DNA of 64,000 nt, taken from the NCBI RefSeq assembly GCF_014207985.1, contig NZ_JACHMI010000001.1:8725001-8789000 (forward strand), read 5' to 3'. The notes beneath the pieces are model-generated. The model had not been told where the DNA came from and made no database searches. It saw only the letters and a program-made list of their open reading frames with translations. Both the position numbers and the translations under genes were made by a program. The first letter of the stretch is position 1, and the number at the start of each line of letters is the position of its first letter. Origin of the DNA: Nonomuraea rubra (GTDB taxonomy: Bacteria > Actinomycetota > Actinomycetes > Streptosporangiales > Streptosporangiaceae). Below, piece after piece: positions 35,678 to 46,050 of the stretch.

Positions 35678-37437
35678 ATGACAACGGTTATCAAACCCGC
35701 GTCGACTCGGCAACGGGTTGCCCCCTTGACACCACGGCTGTTACGTCTGGCCGCCTGCGTACGCGGCTGGCTGGCTCTCGGCACGGCGGTGACGCTCGCC
35801 ATCACCGCGACCTACGTCGGCCAAGGCATCGCGATCGCGCAGGCCCTGGCCGTCGTGTTCGCCGGCGCGCCGTGGCAGGGCGTGCTCGTTCCCCTGGTTG
35901 TCGTCTCCGGCATGCTGGTGACCAGGGCGGCCTTGATCTGGGCGCGCGAACTGGTCATCGTCGCCACCGGACGGGCGATGAAGGATTCCCTGCGCAGGCG
36001 GCTGTACGCCAAGCTCTTCGAGCTGGGGCCCGGCTACACCGCGGCCAACCGCACGGGCGCCACCCAGGCGACGGTGGTCGACGGCGTGGAGAAGATCGAC
36101 GTGTACGTCAGCCGCTTCCTGTCCCAGCTGCTGGGCGCCGCGATCGGCGCGCTGGCGATCCTGACCGGGCTCGTCCTCGTCGATCCGCTCATCGGCGGCG
36201 TCCTGTTCGCCGGAGCGCTCGCGATCACCGCGACTCCCCTGCTCGCCCGGCGCCTGCAGGCCGAGCGGGCCGGCTGGTTCTGGGGGCTGTGGCGCCGGCT
36301 CGGCGCCGAATACCTCGACGTGCTGCAAGGCATGACGACGCTGAAGGCCTTCGGCGTCAGCCGCGAGCGCGGCCGTGAGCTGTCGCGCGAATCCCATGAG
36401 TTCTACCGGGCCTCGATCGGCTTCGTGGCGGTGGCCAACCTGCGGACCGGCGCGATGGGGTTGCTGTCGGTCGCGGGCGTCTCCCTCGCGATCGGGCTCG
36501 GTGCCGTGCGGCTGGCCACCGGGCAGCTCGACGTCCTGGGCCTGCTGCTGGTCCTGCTCCTGGCCCGCGAGGCGTTCCGGCCCCTGGAGGAGCTGCAGAA
36601 GGCCTACCACTCCGCCTACCCGGCGATCTCCGCCGCCGGCGGGGTCTTCGAGCTGCTGGACGCCTCGCCGGCCGTCACCGAGGCGCGGCAGCCGCAGCCG
36701 CAGCCGGCGTCCTCGTCGATCTCGTTCGACCGCGTGTCCTTCGGCTACCGCGACGGGCAGGACGTCGTCTCGGAGCTGTCGTTCGCGGTGGAGGAAGGCC
36801 GCACGGTCGCGATCGTCGGCCGGTCCGGCGCGGGCAAGAGCACGATCGTCGCACTGCTGCTGCGCTTCTTCGATCCCAGGTCGGGCCGCGTCCTGCTCGG
36901 CGGGCGGGACATCCGGGAGCTGTCCCTGGCGCAGTTACGCGGCCTGATCTCCGTGGTGGCCCAGGACACCTACCTCTTCCACGGCACGGTCCGCGACAAC
37001 CTCCTGCTCGGCCGGCCGGACGCCGCCGCCGAGCAGGTGGAGGTGGCCGCGGTCGCCGCCGGCGCCCACAACTTCATCTGCAGGCTGCCCGACGGGTACG
37101 ACACCGTGGTCGGCGAGCGCGGCGCCACCTTGTCGGGCGGCGAGCGGCAGCGCATCGCCATCGCCCGCGCACTGCTCAAGGACGCGCCGATCCTCGTCCT
37201 CGACGAGGCGACCTCCAGCATCGACTCGGCCCATGAGGCGGAGATCCAGCAGGCCCTCGACCGGCTGGCCGCCGGCCGGACGACGCTGGTCATCGCCCAC
37301 CGGCTGTCGACCGTACGGGACGCCGACCGCATCCTGCTGCTCGACCACGGCCGGGTCGCCGCCGCCGGCACCCACGCCGAGCTGCTCGAACGGTCGGCCG
37401 GTTACCAGCGGCTCGTGGCGGCACAGGCGGTGAGCCG

Positions 37438-37441
<4 letters not shown>
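35678..37441 (+). CDS. Exporter-fold ABC protein (TMD-NBD), first subunit
   Basis: A 587-residue membrane-ATPase fusion: membrane domain about 1-330, ATPase with GRSGAGKST, LSGGE and ILVLDEAT. It is the counterpart of the protein at 5294 (shared TATYVGQG and overall length). I use the ATG at 35678, since the frame upstream is not protein-like. It stands at the head of the second YcaO locus, 1.8 kb before the candidate precursor, and pairs with the next gene. Possible roles are export of the mature peptide or, as in YbtPQ/IrtAB, uptake of its metal complex. Confidence 0.86.
35679..35693. promoter_or_regulatory. Zur/Fur-like 15-bp dyad over a start codon
   Basis: TGACAACGGTTATCA pairs at six of seven positions about its centre and has the TGA...TCA ends of Fur-family (Zur-like) sites. 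It begins in the second base of the ATG at 35678 and ends 15 bp inside the gene. A repressor there could block both divergent promoters in the 55-bp gap. The position within codons makes chance occurrence more likely than at 53859. Confidence 0.4.
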
Positions 37442-39171
<1,730 letters not shown>

Positions 39172-39198
39172 ACCACCCCACAGAGAGGAGGTCAGCGC

Positions 39199-39288
39199 AT
39201 GATCCGCGAAATCAGCACCGAACGGCGCCGCGACACCGTCGCGCCGCACAACCACAGCACGGGCTTCCGCGCCTTCCGCTGGAGCTGA
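39199..39288 (+). CDS. Candidate RiPP precursor peptide (29 aa)
   Basis: A 29-codon ORF with one of the best ribosome binding sites in the window (AGAGAGGAGG, then about 8 nt to the ATG). The N-terminal half is charged (MIREISTERRRDTVAP) and could be a short leader. The C-terminal half, HNHSTGFRAFRWS, contains two His, Ser-Thr, two Phe, Trp and a final Ser but no Cys. A cyclodehydratase could act on Ser20, Thr21 or Ser29, and the His pair could bind metal. It is immediately upstream of a perfect stem-loop and an E1-YcaO gene, the usual place of a precursor. No homologue is known to me; the leader/core border is a guess. Confidence 0.72.
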   Translation: MIREISTERRRDTVAPHNHSTGFRAFRWS

Positions 39289-39298
39289 CGAGGTGACA

Positions 39299-39331
39299 CC
39301 CGTGGGGCCGGCACGCATCCGGCCCCACGGG
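39299..39331 (+). terminator. Stem-loop between precursor and YcaO genes
   Basis: A perfect 13-bp stem, CCCGTGGGGCCGG (39299-39311) and CCGGCCCCACGGG (39319-39331), with a 7-nt loop and no T-run. Placed 10 bp behind the short ORF and 22 bp ahead of the YcaO start. It probably acts as a partial terminator or mRNA stabiliser that makes the precursor more abundant than the enzyme, as in other RiPP operons. Confidence 0.8.
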
Positions 39332-39353
39332 CCCCTACGACAAGGATACGATC

Positions 39354-41450
39354 TTGAAGCACATTCCGAGAGTCAACGTGGACGTGCGTCCCCTGGGCGA
39401 GGACGCGGCCGTGCTCATCACGCCGAACGGCCGGATGTTCGAGATCGACCGGCCAGCGGCGGACGTCGTCCGCGCCCTGGAAGACCTCGCCGCGACGCCG
39501 CCCGGCGCGTCTCCGCCGTGGCCGGAGCTGGCCGGCCTGCTCGCCTCGACCGGCTCCCTCATCGAACCCCCGCAACCCCCGGTGCTCCTCGCCGATGCCG
39601 ACTTGCATCCCATCGTCACGAGGCTCGCCGCGCCTGGCGAGCAGACGCACCCCATGGGCGGCGATGTGCCGCTCGACCGGCCCTTGGCGCTGCTGAGCAC
39701 GCGGTTCGATCCCGAGCTGCTGTTACGCGTGGACGGCCAGCGCACCGGACCGTGGACCTGCTTCTTCCTGGATCAGGGCAAGTGCTACTTCGGCCCGGCC
39801 ATCGAGCCCGGCCGCACCGCGCCGTACCGGGACCTGCTGACCCGCCGGGCCTGCGTGACGCAGCGGCCCGACCTCGCCGACGCGCTCCTCCAGCCCTCGC
39901 TGACCGGCGGCCTGCGCCCGCCTTCCCCGGACGTGCTGACCTGGCTCGTGTCGATGTTCCTGGTCGAGCTGCGCCGCTGGCTGGCCGGCGAGCCCTGCGC
40001 CCTGGCCGGCAACGAGGTCGAGGTGGATCCGGCGGGCCCGCAGATCCGGCTCCATCCGTTCCTCCCCCTGCCGGCCAGCCCGTACCCGAAGGTCATCAAC
40101 CATCGCATCACGGGTGCGGACCTGCTGCTCGACGACCGCATCGGCATCGTGGCAGCCACCAGGGTCATCGAGCACGACCCGTCGATCCCGCGGGCCCTGA
40201 CGACGGTGCAGGCCGATGTCGCCGACATGGGACGGCGCTTCCCGTGGGCCACCAACGTCCTGTGCGGCGCCAGCTCCTTCGGCGACGCGGCCGGGGCCCG
40301 GGCGGCGGCCATCGGCGAGAGCGTGGAACGCTACTGCGCCAACTGGATCCAGCCCGAACTCCTACGCAAGGCGTCCTACGCCGAGCTGCGCCAGGCCGGC
40401 GAGAACGCCCTCGCACCCGAATCGATCGTCCTGTTCTCCGAAGCCCAGTACGCGGCGGAAGGCTTTCCCTTCGTCCGCTTCGACGGCGACCTGCCGGTGC
40501 ACTGGATCGCGGGCCGCTCCCTCACCCATGACCGGCCGATCTGGGTGCCCGCCAGCCTGGCCTACTGCAACTACTACGTCGGGCCCTACTACCACGAGCC
40601 CATCACGAACCCCCTGTACTACGCAGGTGTGGCGGCCGGGGAATCCTTCGACGACGCCGTACGGTCCGGGCTCGAAGAGGTGATCGAGCGCGACGCCACC
40701 ATGGTCTGGTGGGCCAATCTGCCCGCCCTTCCGTCCCTGGAACCGACGCCGCGCCTGGCCGCGCTCTTCGACGGCACACCCGGCCAGCGCGCGTGGCTGA
40801 TCCCGCTGCCCAACGAGTTCGACGTCCCCGTCATCGCCGGCGTCGTCGAGCACGCCAGGGATCAGATCCTGACGATCGGCTTCGGCTGCCGCGACACCCT
40901 CGAGCTCGCGGCGGAGAAGGCCTGGGCCGAAGCGCTGACACTCCAGGAGATCGCCCGTGATCTACAGGATCCCGACGGCCTGTATTGGGAGGCCGTGCAC
41001 GCTGGCCGCAAGGCCCGGCACTTCATGCACGAGTGGCGGGCCGACCGCGCCTACCTCGACAGCTTCCGCCCCGACTTCCGCGACGTCGGCGACCTGGAAT
41101 GCCAGATGCAGGTCAACCTCGACCCCCGCGCCGTCGAGCGGGTGCGAAGCTGGCTGGACTCCGGAACCACCATCCCGGCTTCGTCCGTGTCCACGATGCC
41201 CGACCGCTCCCTGAGCACTTACCGGCAGCGGGTCGAGCAGGCCGGCTACGAGGTGATCGCCGTCGACCTCACCACCCCGGACGTCGCCGCGGCCGGGCTC
41301 CACGTCACCAGAACGCTCGTTCCCGGGCTGGCCGGCAACTTCGCCGCCGCCTTCCCCTACCTCGGCGCCGACCGGCTGCGCAACGCCGCCGTCAAGCTCG
41401 GCTGGCCCGCCCGGACAGAGCTGAACGTCTTCCCTCTCCCCCACGCGTGA
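39354..41450 (+). CDS. E1-like/YcaO fusion cyclodehydratase
   Basis: A 698-residue protein. The first ~230 residues resemble the short E1-like, leader-binding part of TOMM enzymes. The YcaO domain follows (about 260-690), with GASSFGDAAGARAAAIGESVERYC (about 305-328) and LEEVIERDA (about 440-448) as ATP/Mg-binding motifs of the SxxExxER type. The C-terminus ends FPLPHA, proline-rich as in azoline-forming members. TTG start with AAGGA 8 nt upstream. Reaction expected: ATP-driven cyclisation of Ser, Thr or Cys onto the preceding amide of the precursor at 39199. No TfuA is near, which speaks against thioamide formation, and no McbC dehydrogenase is near. Confidence 0.88.
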   Translation: MKHIPRVNVDVRPLGEDAAVLITPNGRMFEIDRPAADVVRALEDLAATPPGASPPWPELAGLLASTGSLIEPPQPPVLLADADLHPIVTRLAAPGEQTHPMGGDVPLDRPLALLSTRFDPELLLRVDGQRTGPWTCFFLDQGKCYFGPAIEPGRTAPYRDLLTRRACVTQRPDLADALLQPSLTGGLRPPSPDVLTWLVSMFLVELRRWLAGEPCALAGNEVEVDPAGPQIRLHPFLPLPASPYPKVINHRITGADLLLDDRIGIVAATRVIEHDPSIPRALTTVQADVADMGRRFPWATNVLCGASSFGDAAGARAAAIGESVERYCANWIQPELLRKASYAELRQAGENALAPESIVLFSEAQYAAEGFPFVRFDGDLPVHWIAGRSLTHDRPIWVPASLAYCNYYVGPYYHEPITNPLYYAGVAAGESFDDAVRSGLEEVIERDATMVWWANLPALPSLEPTPRLAALFDGTPGQRAWLIPLPNEFDVPVIAGVVEHARDQILTIGFGCRDTLELAAEKAWAEALTLQEIARDLQDPDGLYWEAVHAGRKARHFMHEWRADRAYLDSFRPDFRDVGDLECQMQVNLDPRAVERVRSWLDSGTTIPASSVSTMPDRSLSTYRQRVEQAGYEVIAVDLTTPDVAAAGLHVTRTLVPGLAGNFAAAFPYLGADRLRNAAVKLGWPARTELNVFPLPHA

Positions 41451-41464
41451 AAGGAATGCCGACG

Positions 41465-42208
41465 ATGAAAGACGCCGACGCCCTCAATGCCGTCGCCTAC
41501 GGACCGGAATGGTCGGCCCGCTGGGAGGCGGAGTTCGGCGACCAGCCCGACACCCAGGACGCGGCCGACTACCTGGCCGGGCTGGCCGCCGGGCGGGCCG
41601 TGCTGGAGCTCGGCATCGGCACCGGCCGGCTCGCCCTCCCGCTGCTCGACCGCGGGCTGGCCGTGACCGGCGTGGACAACTCCCCCTGGATGCTCGAACA
41701 GTTGCGCGCCAAACCGCGCGGCGACGAGATCGACGTCGTGGAGGGCGACTTCGCCGACGTGAAGGTCGACGGCGAGTTCGGCCTGGCCTTCATCTCCCGT
41801 TTCGCGCTGTCGGCCCTGACCACGCAGGAGGCGCAGGTGCAGTGCTTCGAGAACGTCGCCGCGCACCTGGCACCCGGCGGCTTCTTCGTCGTCGAGCTGA
41901 TGGCGCCGGCCAGCGGTGTCCTGGAGAACGGCAGGGCCTGGGCCTCCAACGTCAAGCCCGACGCGGTCTCGCTGTTCGTCTCGACCGCCAACCACGTGAC
42001 GCAGGAGATGCGCACCTGCCACATCAGACTCAGCGAGACGGAGGGCGTCCAGCTGCGCCCCGGCGCGGTCCGCTACATCTGGCCGTCCGAGCTCGACCTG
42101 ATGGCCCGCATCGCCGGCATGCGGCTGCACGAGCGCTGGTCGAGCTGGGACAAGGCCCCCTTCACCGCCACCTCGACCCGCAACATCTCGGCCTACCGGA
42201 AAGCGTGA
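41465..42208 (+). CDS. SAM-dependent methyltransferase
   Basis: A 247-residue class I methyltransferase with motif I VLELGIGTGRLALPLLDRG (about 47-65), VTGVDNS, and the late strand GGFFVVELM. AAAGGA is 9 nt before the ATG at 41465; an upstream ATG at 41456 lies too close to the same site. It follows YcaO by 14 bp and probably tailors the cyclised peptide, for example at a His, the N-terminus or the C-terminus. Confidence 0.82.
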   Translation: MKDADALNAVAYGPEWSARWEAEFGDQPDTQDAADYLAGLAAGRAVLELGIGTGRLALPLLDRGLAVTGVDNSPWMLEQLRAKPRGDEIDVVEGDFADVKVDGEFGLAFISRFALSALTTQEAQVQCFENVAAHLAPGGFFVVELMAPASGVLENGRAWASNVKPDAVSLFVSTANHVTQEMRTCHIRLSETEGVQLRPGAVRYIWPSELDLMARIAGMRLHERWSSWDKAPFTATSTRNISAYRKA

Positions 42209-42214
42209 TCCGCC

Positions 42215-42925
42215 GTGACCTCCCTTCCCATCACCTCACCCGGATCGTGGGTCTTCTCCGGCGACGTCCCGACGGTGTTCGTCGATCACGCCCGCCACTC
42301 GGTGCCGCTCTACGACGCCGGCCACGACCTCGTCTGCGACCTTTCCACGTGCTTCCTCGGCGGCGACGGGCCACACATCGGCTACGAGCTCGGCTCGGCC
42401 ACCGGCCAGCTCCTGCACCGCCTGGCCACCCACGGCCCGGCCAACCACGCCACCCACTGGATCGGGGTCGACCGCGAGGCCGCGATGGTCAAGGCCGCCC
42501 GCGAGCACTGCGCCGGTCTCGACAACGTCGAGGTCGTCGAGGGCGACCTCACCACGATCGCCTATCAGCACTGCGATTTCGTCGTCGCGTACCTGACCAT
42601 GCACTTCCTGCCGCCCGGGCTCCGGCGGGAGGTGTTCCGCCAGATCTGCCAGGCGCTCCGTCCCGGCGGAGCCTTCTTCATGTTCGACAAGGTCCTGGCG
42701 CCGGGCGCTCAGCTCGAAGACCTGATCACGACGCTGCACTACCGGTTCAAGCGCAACGCCGGCTTGAGCCCGGAGGAAATCCTCAACAAGAAGGAGAGCC
42801 TGCTCGGCGTGCTGCAGCCGGTCTCCACCGACGACAACGTCGCTCTCCTCAAAGAGGCCGGCTTCGCGAGCTACGGAACGATCCTGAAATACCTCGCCTT
42901 CGAGGGATTCATCGCGATCAAGTAG
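42215..42925 (+). CDS. CmoA-like SAM-binding protein
   Basis: A 236-residue class I fold protein that aligns end to end with CmoA, the carboxy-SAM synthase of tRNA modification: VEGDL, TMHFLPPGLRREVF, FDKVLAPG, then HYRFKRNAGLSPEEIL and a final FEGFIAIK. An actinomycete should not need cmo5U synthesis, and the gene sits 6 bp behind a YcaO/methyltransferase pair, so it is probably recruited for peptide tailoring. It could be a methyltransferase or could make carboxy-SAM for carboxymethylation. At QKRS of E. coli CmoA this protein reads NKKE, so carboxy-SAM synthesis is uncertain. GTG start with a weak ribosome binding site. Confidence 0.75.
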   Translation: MTSLPITSPGSWVFSGDVPTVFVDHARHSVPLYDAGHDLVCDLSTCFLGGDGPHIGYELGSATGQLLHRLATHGPANHATHWIGVDREAAMVKAAREHCAGLDNVEVVEGDLTTIAYQHCDFVVAYLTMHFLPPGLRREVFRQICQALRPGGAFFMFDKVLAPGAQLEDLITTLHYRFKRNAGLSPEEILNKKESLLGVLQPVSTDDNVALLKEAGFASYGTILKYLAFEGFIAIK

Positions 42926-42951
42926 CTGCGGGCACGTCGGCCAAGGCCACG

Positions 42952-43701
42952 TCAGCGGGCATCGGCGCTACGCACGGTCAGGATTCGGACGAGACGCTCC
43001 CCGCTGTGCCCGTCACGGCCGTGCCAGCAGCGGTAGTTGTCCAGCACCAGGATCTCGCCCTCGTCCAGGGCGAACCTGGGCAGCGTCGGCTCCGCCTCCC
43101 GCACGGCCTCGTCGAGCCCGCCGATCAGCTCCCGGATGCGTTCAGCGTCCGGGTCACGGTGCAGCGGCACGGCGCCCTCGGTGCGGCGGACGACGCGGCG
43201 CCCGGTGCGGGTGTATTCGACGTGCCGGCCGACGCGCGGCATGGCGGGCAGCCCGCGCAGGTCCGCCCACCTGCCGTAGAGGTCCACGTCCGCGCTGGTG
43301 AGGAAGTCCCACAGGCCCGGGTCGCGCCGCTCGCAGTCGTCGGCGAAGCGGTAGGCGTCGGCGACGAACGACTCGCCGCCCGAACCGGGCGTCTGGACGG
43401 CCTGGATGAAGACGTAGTCCTCGTCGGGGTCACGTCTGCGGACAGGGACGCCTCCAATGTCGACGACCACGTCGAAGCTGTCGGCGTGCAGGTGCACCGG
43501 GCCGGCGTCGCGGGACGGCCTGCTGCGGTACGGGAACACCTGCCGCAACCGGTGGCCGAGGGTGAGCGCCGCGGCGACGACGAGCGCGTCGGGAGTGGCG
43601 GCGAAACCGGTGAGGATGGCCGCACCTGACTCGGTGAGCAGGTGACGGATGCGATCGGTGTCCCGGCCGTCGACACGGTCAGGGAGGATGCCGAAGGACA
43701 T
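42952..43701 (-). CDS. TauD/TfdA-like Fe(II)/2-oxoglutarate oxygenase
   Basis: A 249-residue oxygenase. HLHADSFD (about 70-77) provides the His-X-Asp of the iron site. The distal part, DNYRCWHGRDGHSGERLVRILT (about 222-243), supplies the second His and the Arg that binds 2-oxoglutarate. Starts 2 bp behind the MFS gene on the same strand and converges on the CmoA-like gene. Proposed role: beta-hydroxylation of a residue in the modified peptide (His or Asn), which in siderophores creates a metal ligand. This is inference. Confidence 0.82.
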   Translation of the reverse strand: MSFGILPDRVDGRDTDRIRHLLTESGAAILTGFAATPDALVVAAALTLGHRLRQVFPYRSRPSRDAGPVHLHADSFDVVVDIGGVPVRRRDPDEDYVFIQAVQTPGSGGESFVADAYRFADDCERRDPGLWDFLTSADVDLYGRWADLRGLPAMPRVGRHVEYTRTGRRVVRRTEGAVPLHRDPDAERIRELIGGLDEAVREAEPTLPRFALDEGEILVLDNYRCWHGRDGHSGERLVRILTVRSADAR

Positions 43702-43703
43702 CT

Positions 43704-44945
43704 TCAGGACCTCTCAGGTCGGGAGAAGCCGCGGCTGCTGGGGACCAGGGCCGCGGCGGCGGGTGCGAGGAAGCACACCAGCGCGCAGCCGGCCAGGACC
43801 GGCTGCCAGCCGAAGGCGTCGATGGCCGGGGCAAGGAAGGCCAGGCCGACAGGGGCCAGCCCGTAGGAGACCAGGAAATCGAGCGAGGAGACGCGGGCGA
43901 GCAGGCGCGGCTCCACCTCACGCTGCGTGGCGGTGAACCAGGGCACGTTGAACAACTCGATGCCCAGCCCGGCCAGCGCGTAGGCGGCGAAAACCACCAT
44001 CGGGTGCACCGGCACCAGCAGGCTGAGCGGCGCGAAGCCGTACAGCGCCAGGCCGGCCAGCGCCGCCCAGCCCTGCGCGCGCGGCTGCCACCGGGCCACC
44101 AGCAGCGCGCCGGCCAGCGCGCCGAGGGTGTAGGCGGTCAGCGCCGCCGCGAGCACCGCCTCGGTGCCGTACCGGTCGCGGCTGACCAGCGGCAGTGCCA
44201 CGCCCGTGGCCGAGTAGCCGGTGAAGATGACCGCGGCCAGCGCCCCCAGACCGGCCAGGAACCATGGATGCCGGCGCGCCTCGCGTACACCCTCGCCGAA
44301 CTCCGCGAAGAACCGCGCGCCGCCCGCCGCGAGGGCCCGGGCGGGCAGGCCCCGGGGCGGCAGCACGGCGGCGGCCAGCCACAGCAGCCCGGTGCCGATC
44401 AGCAGCCACCAGGTGTTCAGGACGGCGGCCAGCAACGCCGTGCCCGCCGGCGCGACGAGGGTGGTGACGCGCACGGCCAGGGTCATGGCGGCGTTGGCCT
44501 GCCGGCGGTGGCCGGCGTCCACGACCTCGGCCGTGAGCGCCTGGAACGCGGGTCGGCACGCCCCCTGGCCCGCGCCGACGACCGCCGCCGCCACGGCCAT
44601 GAGCGGGACGGAGCGGCCGAGCCCGAGCGCGATGAACGGGGTGGCGAGCGCGGCGGCCAGTCCCGCCCACCACACCACGGCGCGGCGCGAGTACCGATCG
44701 GCCAGAACTCCGCTGATCGGCACCGCGGCGAGGAAGCCGACGGTCCGGGTGGCCAGCACGATCCCGAGACCGGCGGCGGTGAGCTCACGGTCCAGCACGG
44801 CCAGCCCCAGCACGAACGGCAGCGCCCAGGTCGCCAGCCCTGAGGCGGTGGTGCCGCACCACAGCCGGATGAACCGCCTCTCGCGCAGGATGGACCGTGC
44901 CGCGGACGACGACGTGTCCGAGTCGGTGGGCATCGGTGCGATCAC
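43704..44945 (-). CDS. MFS exporter, EntS-like
   Basis: A 413-residue twelve-helix transporter of the EntS/MFS_3 kind, with GVLADRYSRRAVVWWAG (about 79-95) as the A-like motif and GAGQGACRPAFQAL in helix 4-5. GTG start with GGAGGAG at proper spacing. EntS relatives export siderophores, so this protein may secrete the YcaO product. It is divergent from a FecCD importer across an 82-bp gap holding a Zur-like box, so export and uptake may be induced together. Confidence 0.82.
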   Translation of the reverse strand: MIAPMPTDSDTSSSAARSILRERRFIRLWCGTTASGLATWALPFVLGLAVLDRELTAAGLGIVLATRTVGFLAAVPISGVLADRYSRRAVVWWAGLAAALATPFIALGLGRSVPLMAVAAAVVGAGQGACRPAFQALTAEVVDAGHRRQANAAMTLAVRVTTLVAPAGTALLAAVLNTWWLLIGTGLLWLAAAVLPPRGLPARALAAGGARFFAEFGEGVREARRHPWFLAGLGALAAVIFTGYSATGVALPLVSRDRYGTEAVLAAALTAYTLGALAGALLVARWQPRAQGWAALAGLALYGFAPLSLLVPVHPMVVFAAYALAGLGIELFNVPWFTATQREVEPRLLARVSSLDFLVSYGLAPVGLAFLAPAIDAFGWQPVLAGCALVCFLAPAAAALVPSSRGFSRPERS

Positions 44946-45002
44946 AGGTGGACTCCTCCAGGGGACCAGGACGAACGAGATTCGCGATCTACAACATGTT
45001 AG

Positions 45003-45017
45003 TGAAAACCACTATCA
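45003..45017. promoter_or_regulatory. Zur/Fur-like box in divergent promoter
   Basis: TGAAAACCACTATCA in an A/T-rich island 10 bp before the ATG at 45028 and 58 bp before the MFS start. Ends TGA...TCA match Fur-family 15-mers; the centre is imperfect (four of seven pairs). The right half (CTATCATT) resembles the strong site at 53859 (TTATCATT). It should repress both divergent units when metal is plentiful. Confidence 0.55.
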
Positions 45018-45027
45018 TTCCACTTCC

Positions 45028-46050
45028 ATGAGGGCCTTTCCCCCGTCTCGTAAGATCAGCGTCTTCGCCGGGCTCGTCCTACTCTTGTTCTCGGCCGCCT
45101 GCGGCGGCACCCGATCCGTCTCCCCTTCGGCCGCTCCTGCCACCGGTGCGGTGCGGGTGAGCAGCTGCGGCCAGGAGCTGTCGTTCTCCAGCCCGCCGGA
45201 GCGCGTCGTCACGCTGGACCAGTCCTCGACGGAGACGCTGCTCGCACTCGGCTTGCAGGATCGTATGGCCGGGACCTCGAATCTGAAGACCGCGGTGGCG
45301 CCGCAGTACAGGGCCGCCTACGACAGCGTCCCCGTGCTGAACCCGAAGATCCTCACCGGTGAGCAGCTTCGTGCCGCCACCCCTGACCTGGTCGTCTCCT
45401 CCTTCGCCGCCCTGTACACCAAGGACCGGGTCGGCACTCGCGAGGAGCTGCGCGGGCTCGGGTTGCCGTCCTACGTCAGCGTGGTGGACTGCCCCCAGGC
45501 CGGCGGAGCCGGGCCGACCCCGTTCGATCTGCTGCTGCGGGACTACGAGAACCTGGGCCGGATCTTCCGCGTCGAGGACCGGGCCGCGAAGCTCATCGCC
45601 GAACAACGACGGGTCATCGACCGGGCGTCCAAGGGCCGTTCCGCGGTCACCGGCGAAGTCACGGTCGTCTGGCTGTACTCGGTGTACGCGGGCCTGCCGT
45701 ACGTCGCGGGCCACGGCGGTATGCCCAGCGCGATGAGCGAGCTGGTGGGCGTCCGCAACGCCTTCGACGACGTGGACGAGGACTGGCCGGAGGTTTCCTG
45801 GGAGGAGATCGCCAGGCGCGACCCCGACGTCATCGTGATCGGCGACCTGTCCGAGCGCGGAGCACCCGGCGACAGCGCCGCCGAGAAGCTGGACATGCTG
45901 CGCAAGGAGCCGACGATGTCGCAGCTCACCGCTGTGAAAGCGAACCGCGTCATCGAGGTCCCGGGCATCGAGATGGACCCGTCGGTGCGGACGGTGAACA
46001 CCCTCGGCCTGTTCGTCGAAGGGCTGCGGAAGCTCGGCCATGTCCGCTAG
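45028..46050 (+). CDS. Metal/metallophore binding lipoprotein
   Basis: A 340-residue class III binding protein with lipobox FSAAC (Cys about 23). Cysteines in VSSCGQELSF and SVVDCPQAGG match the pair seen in the proteins at 1265 and 2453, and the segment ETLLALGLQDRMAGTSN is close to theirs (ETLLALGLHDRIAGRTN). The two YcaO loci therefore carry related binding proteins and perhaps related ligands. It overlaps the permease gene by 11 bp. Confidence 0.9.
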   Translation: MRAFPPSRKISVFAGLVLLLFSAACGGTRSVSPSAAPATGAVRVSSCGQELSFSSPPERVVTLDQSSTETLLALGLQDRMAGTSNLKTAVAPQYRAAYDSVPVLNPKILTGEQLRAATPDLVVSSFAALYTKDRVGTREELRGLGLPSYVSVVDCPQAGGAGPTPFDLLLRDYENLGRIFRVEDRAAKLIAEQRRVIDRASKGRSAVTGEVTVVWLYSVYAGLPYVAGHGGMPSAMSELVGVRNAFDDVDEDWPEVSWEEIARRDPDVIVIGDLSERGAPGDSAAEKLDMLRKEPTMSQLTAVKANRVIEVPGIEMDPSVRTVNTLGLFVEGLRKLGHVR

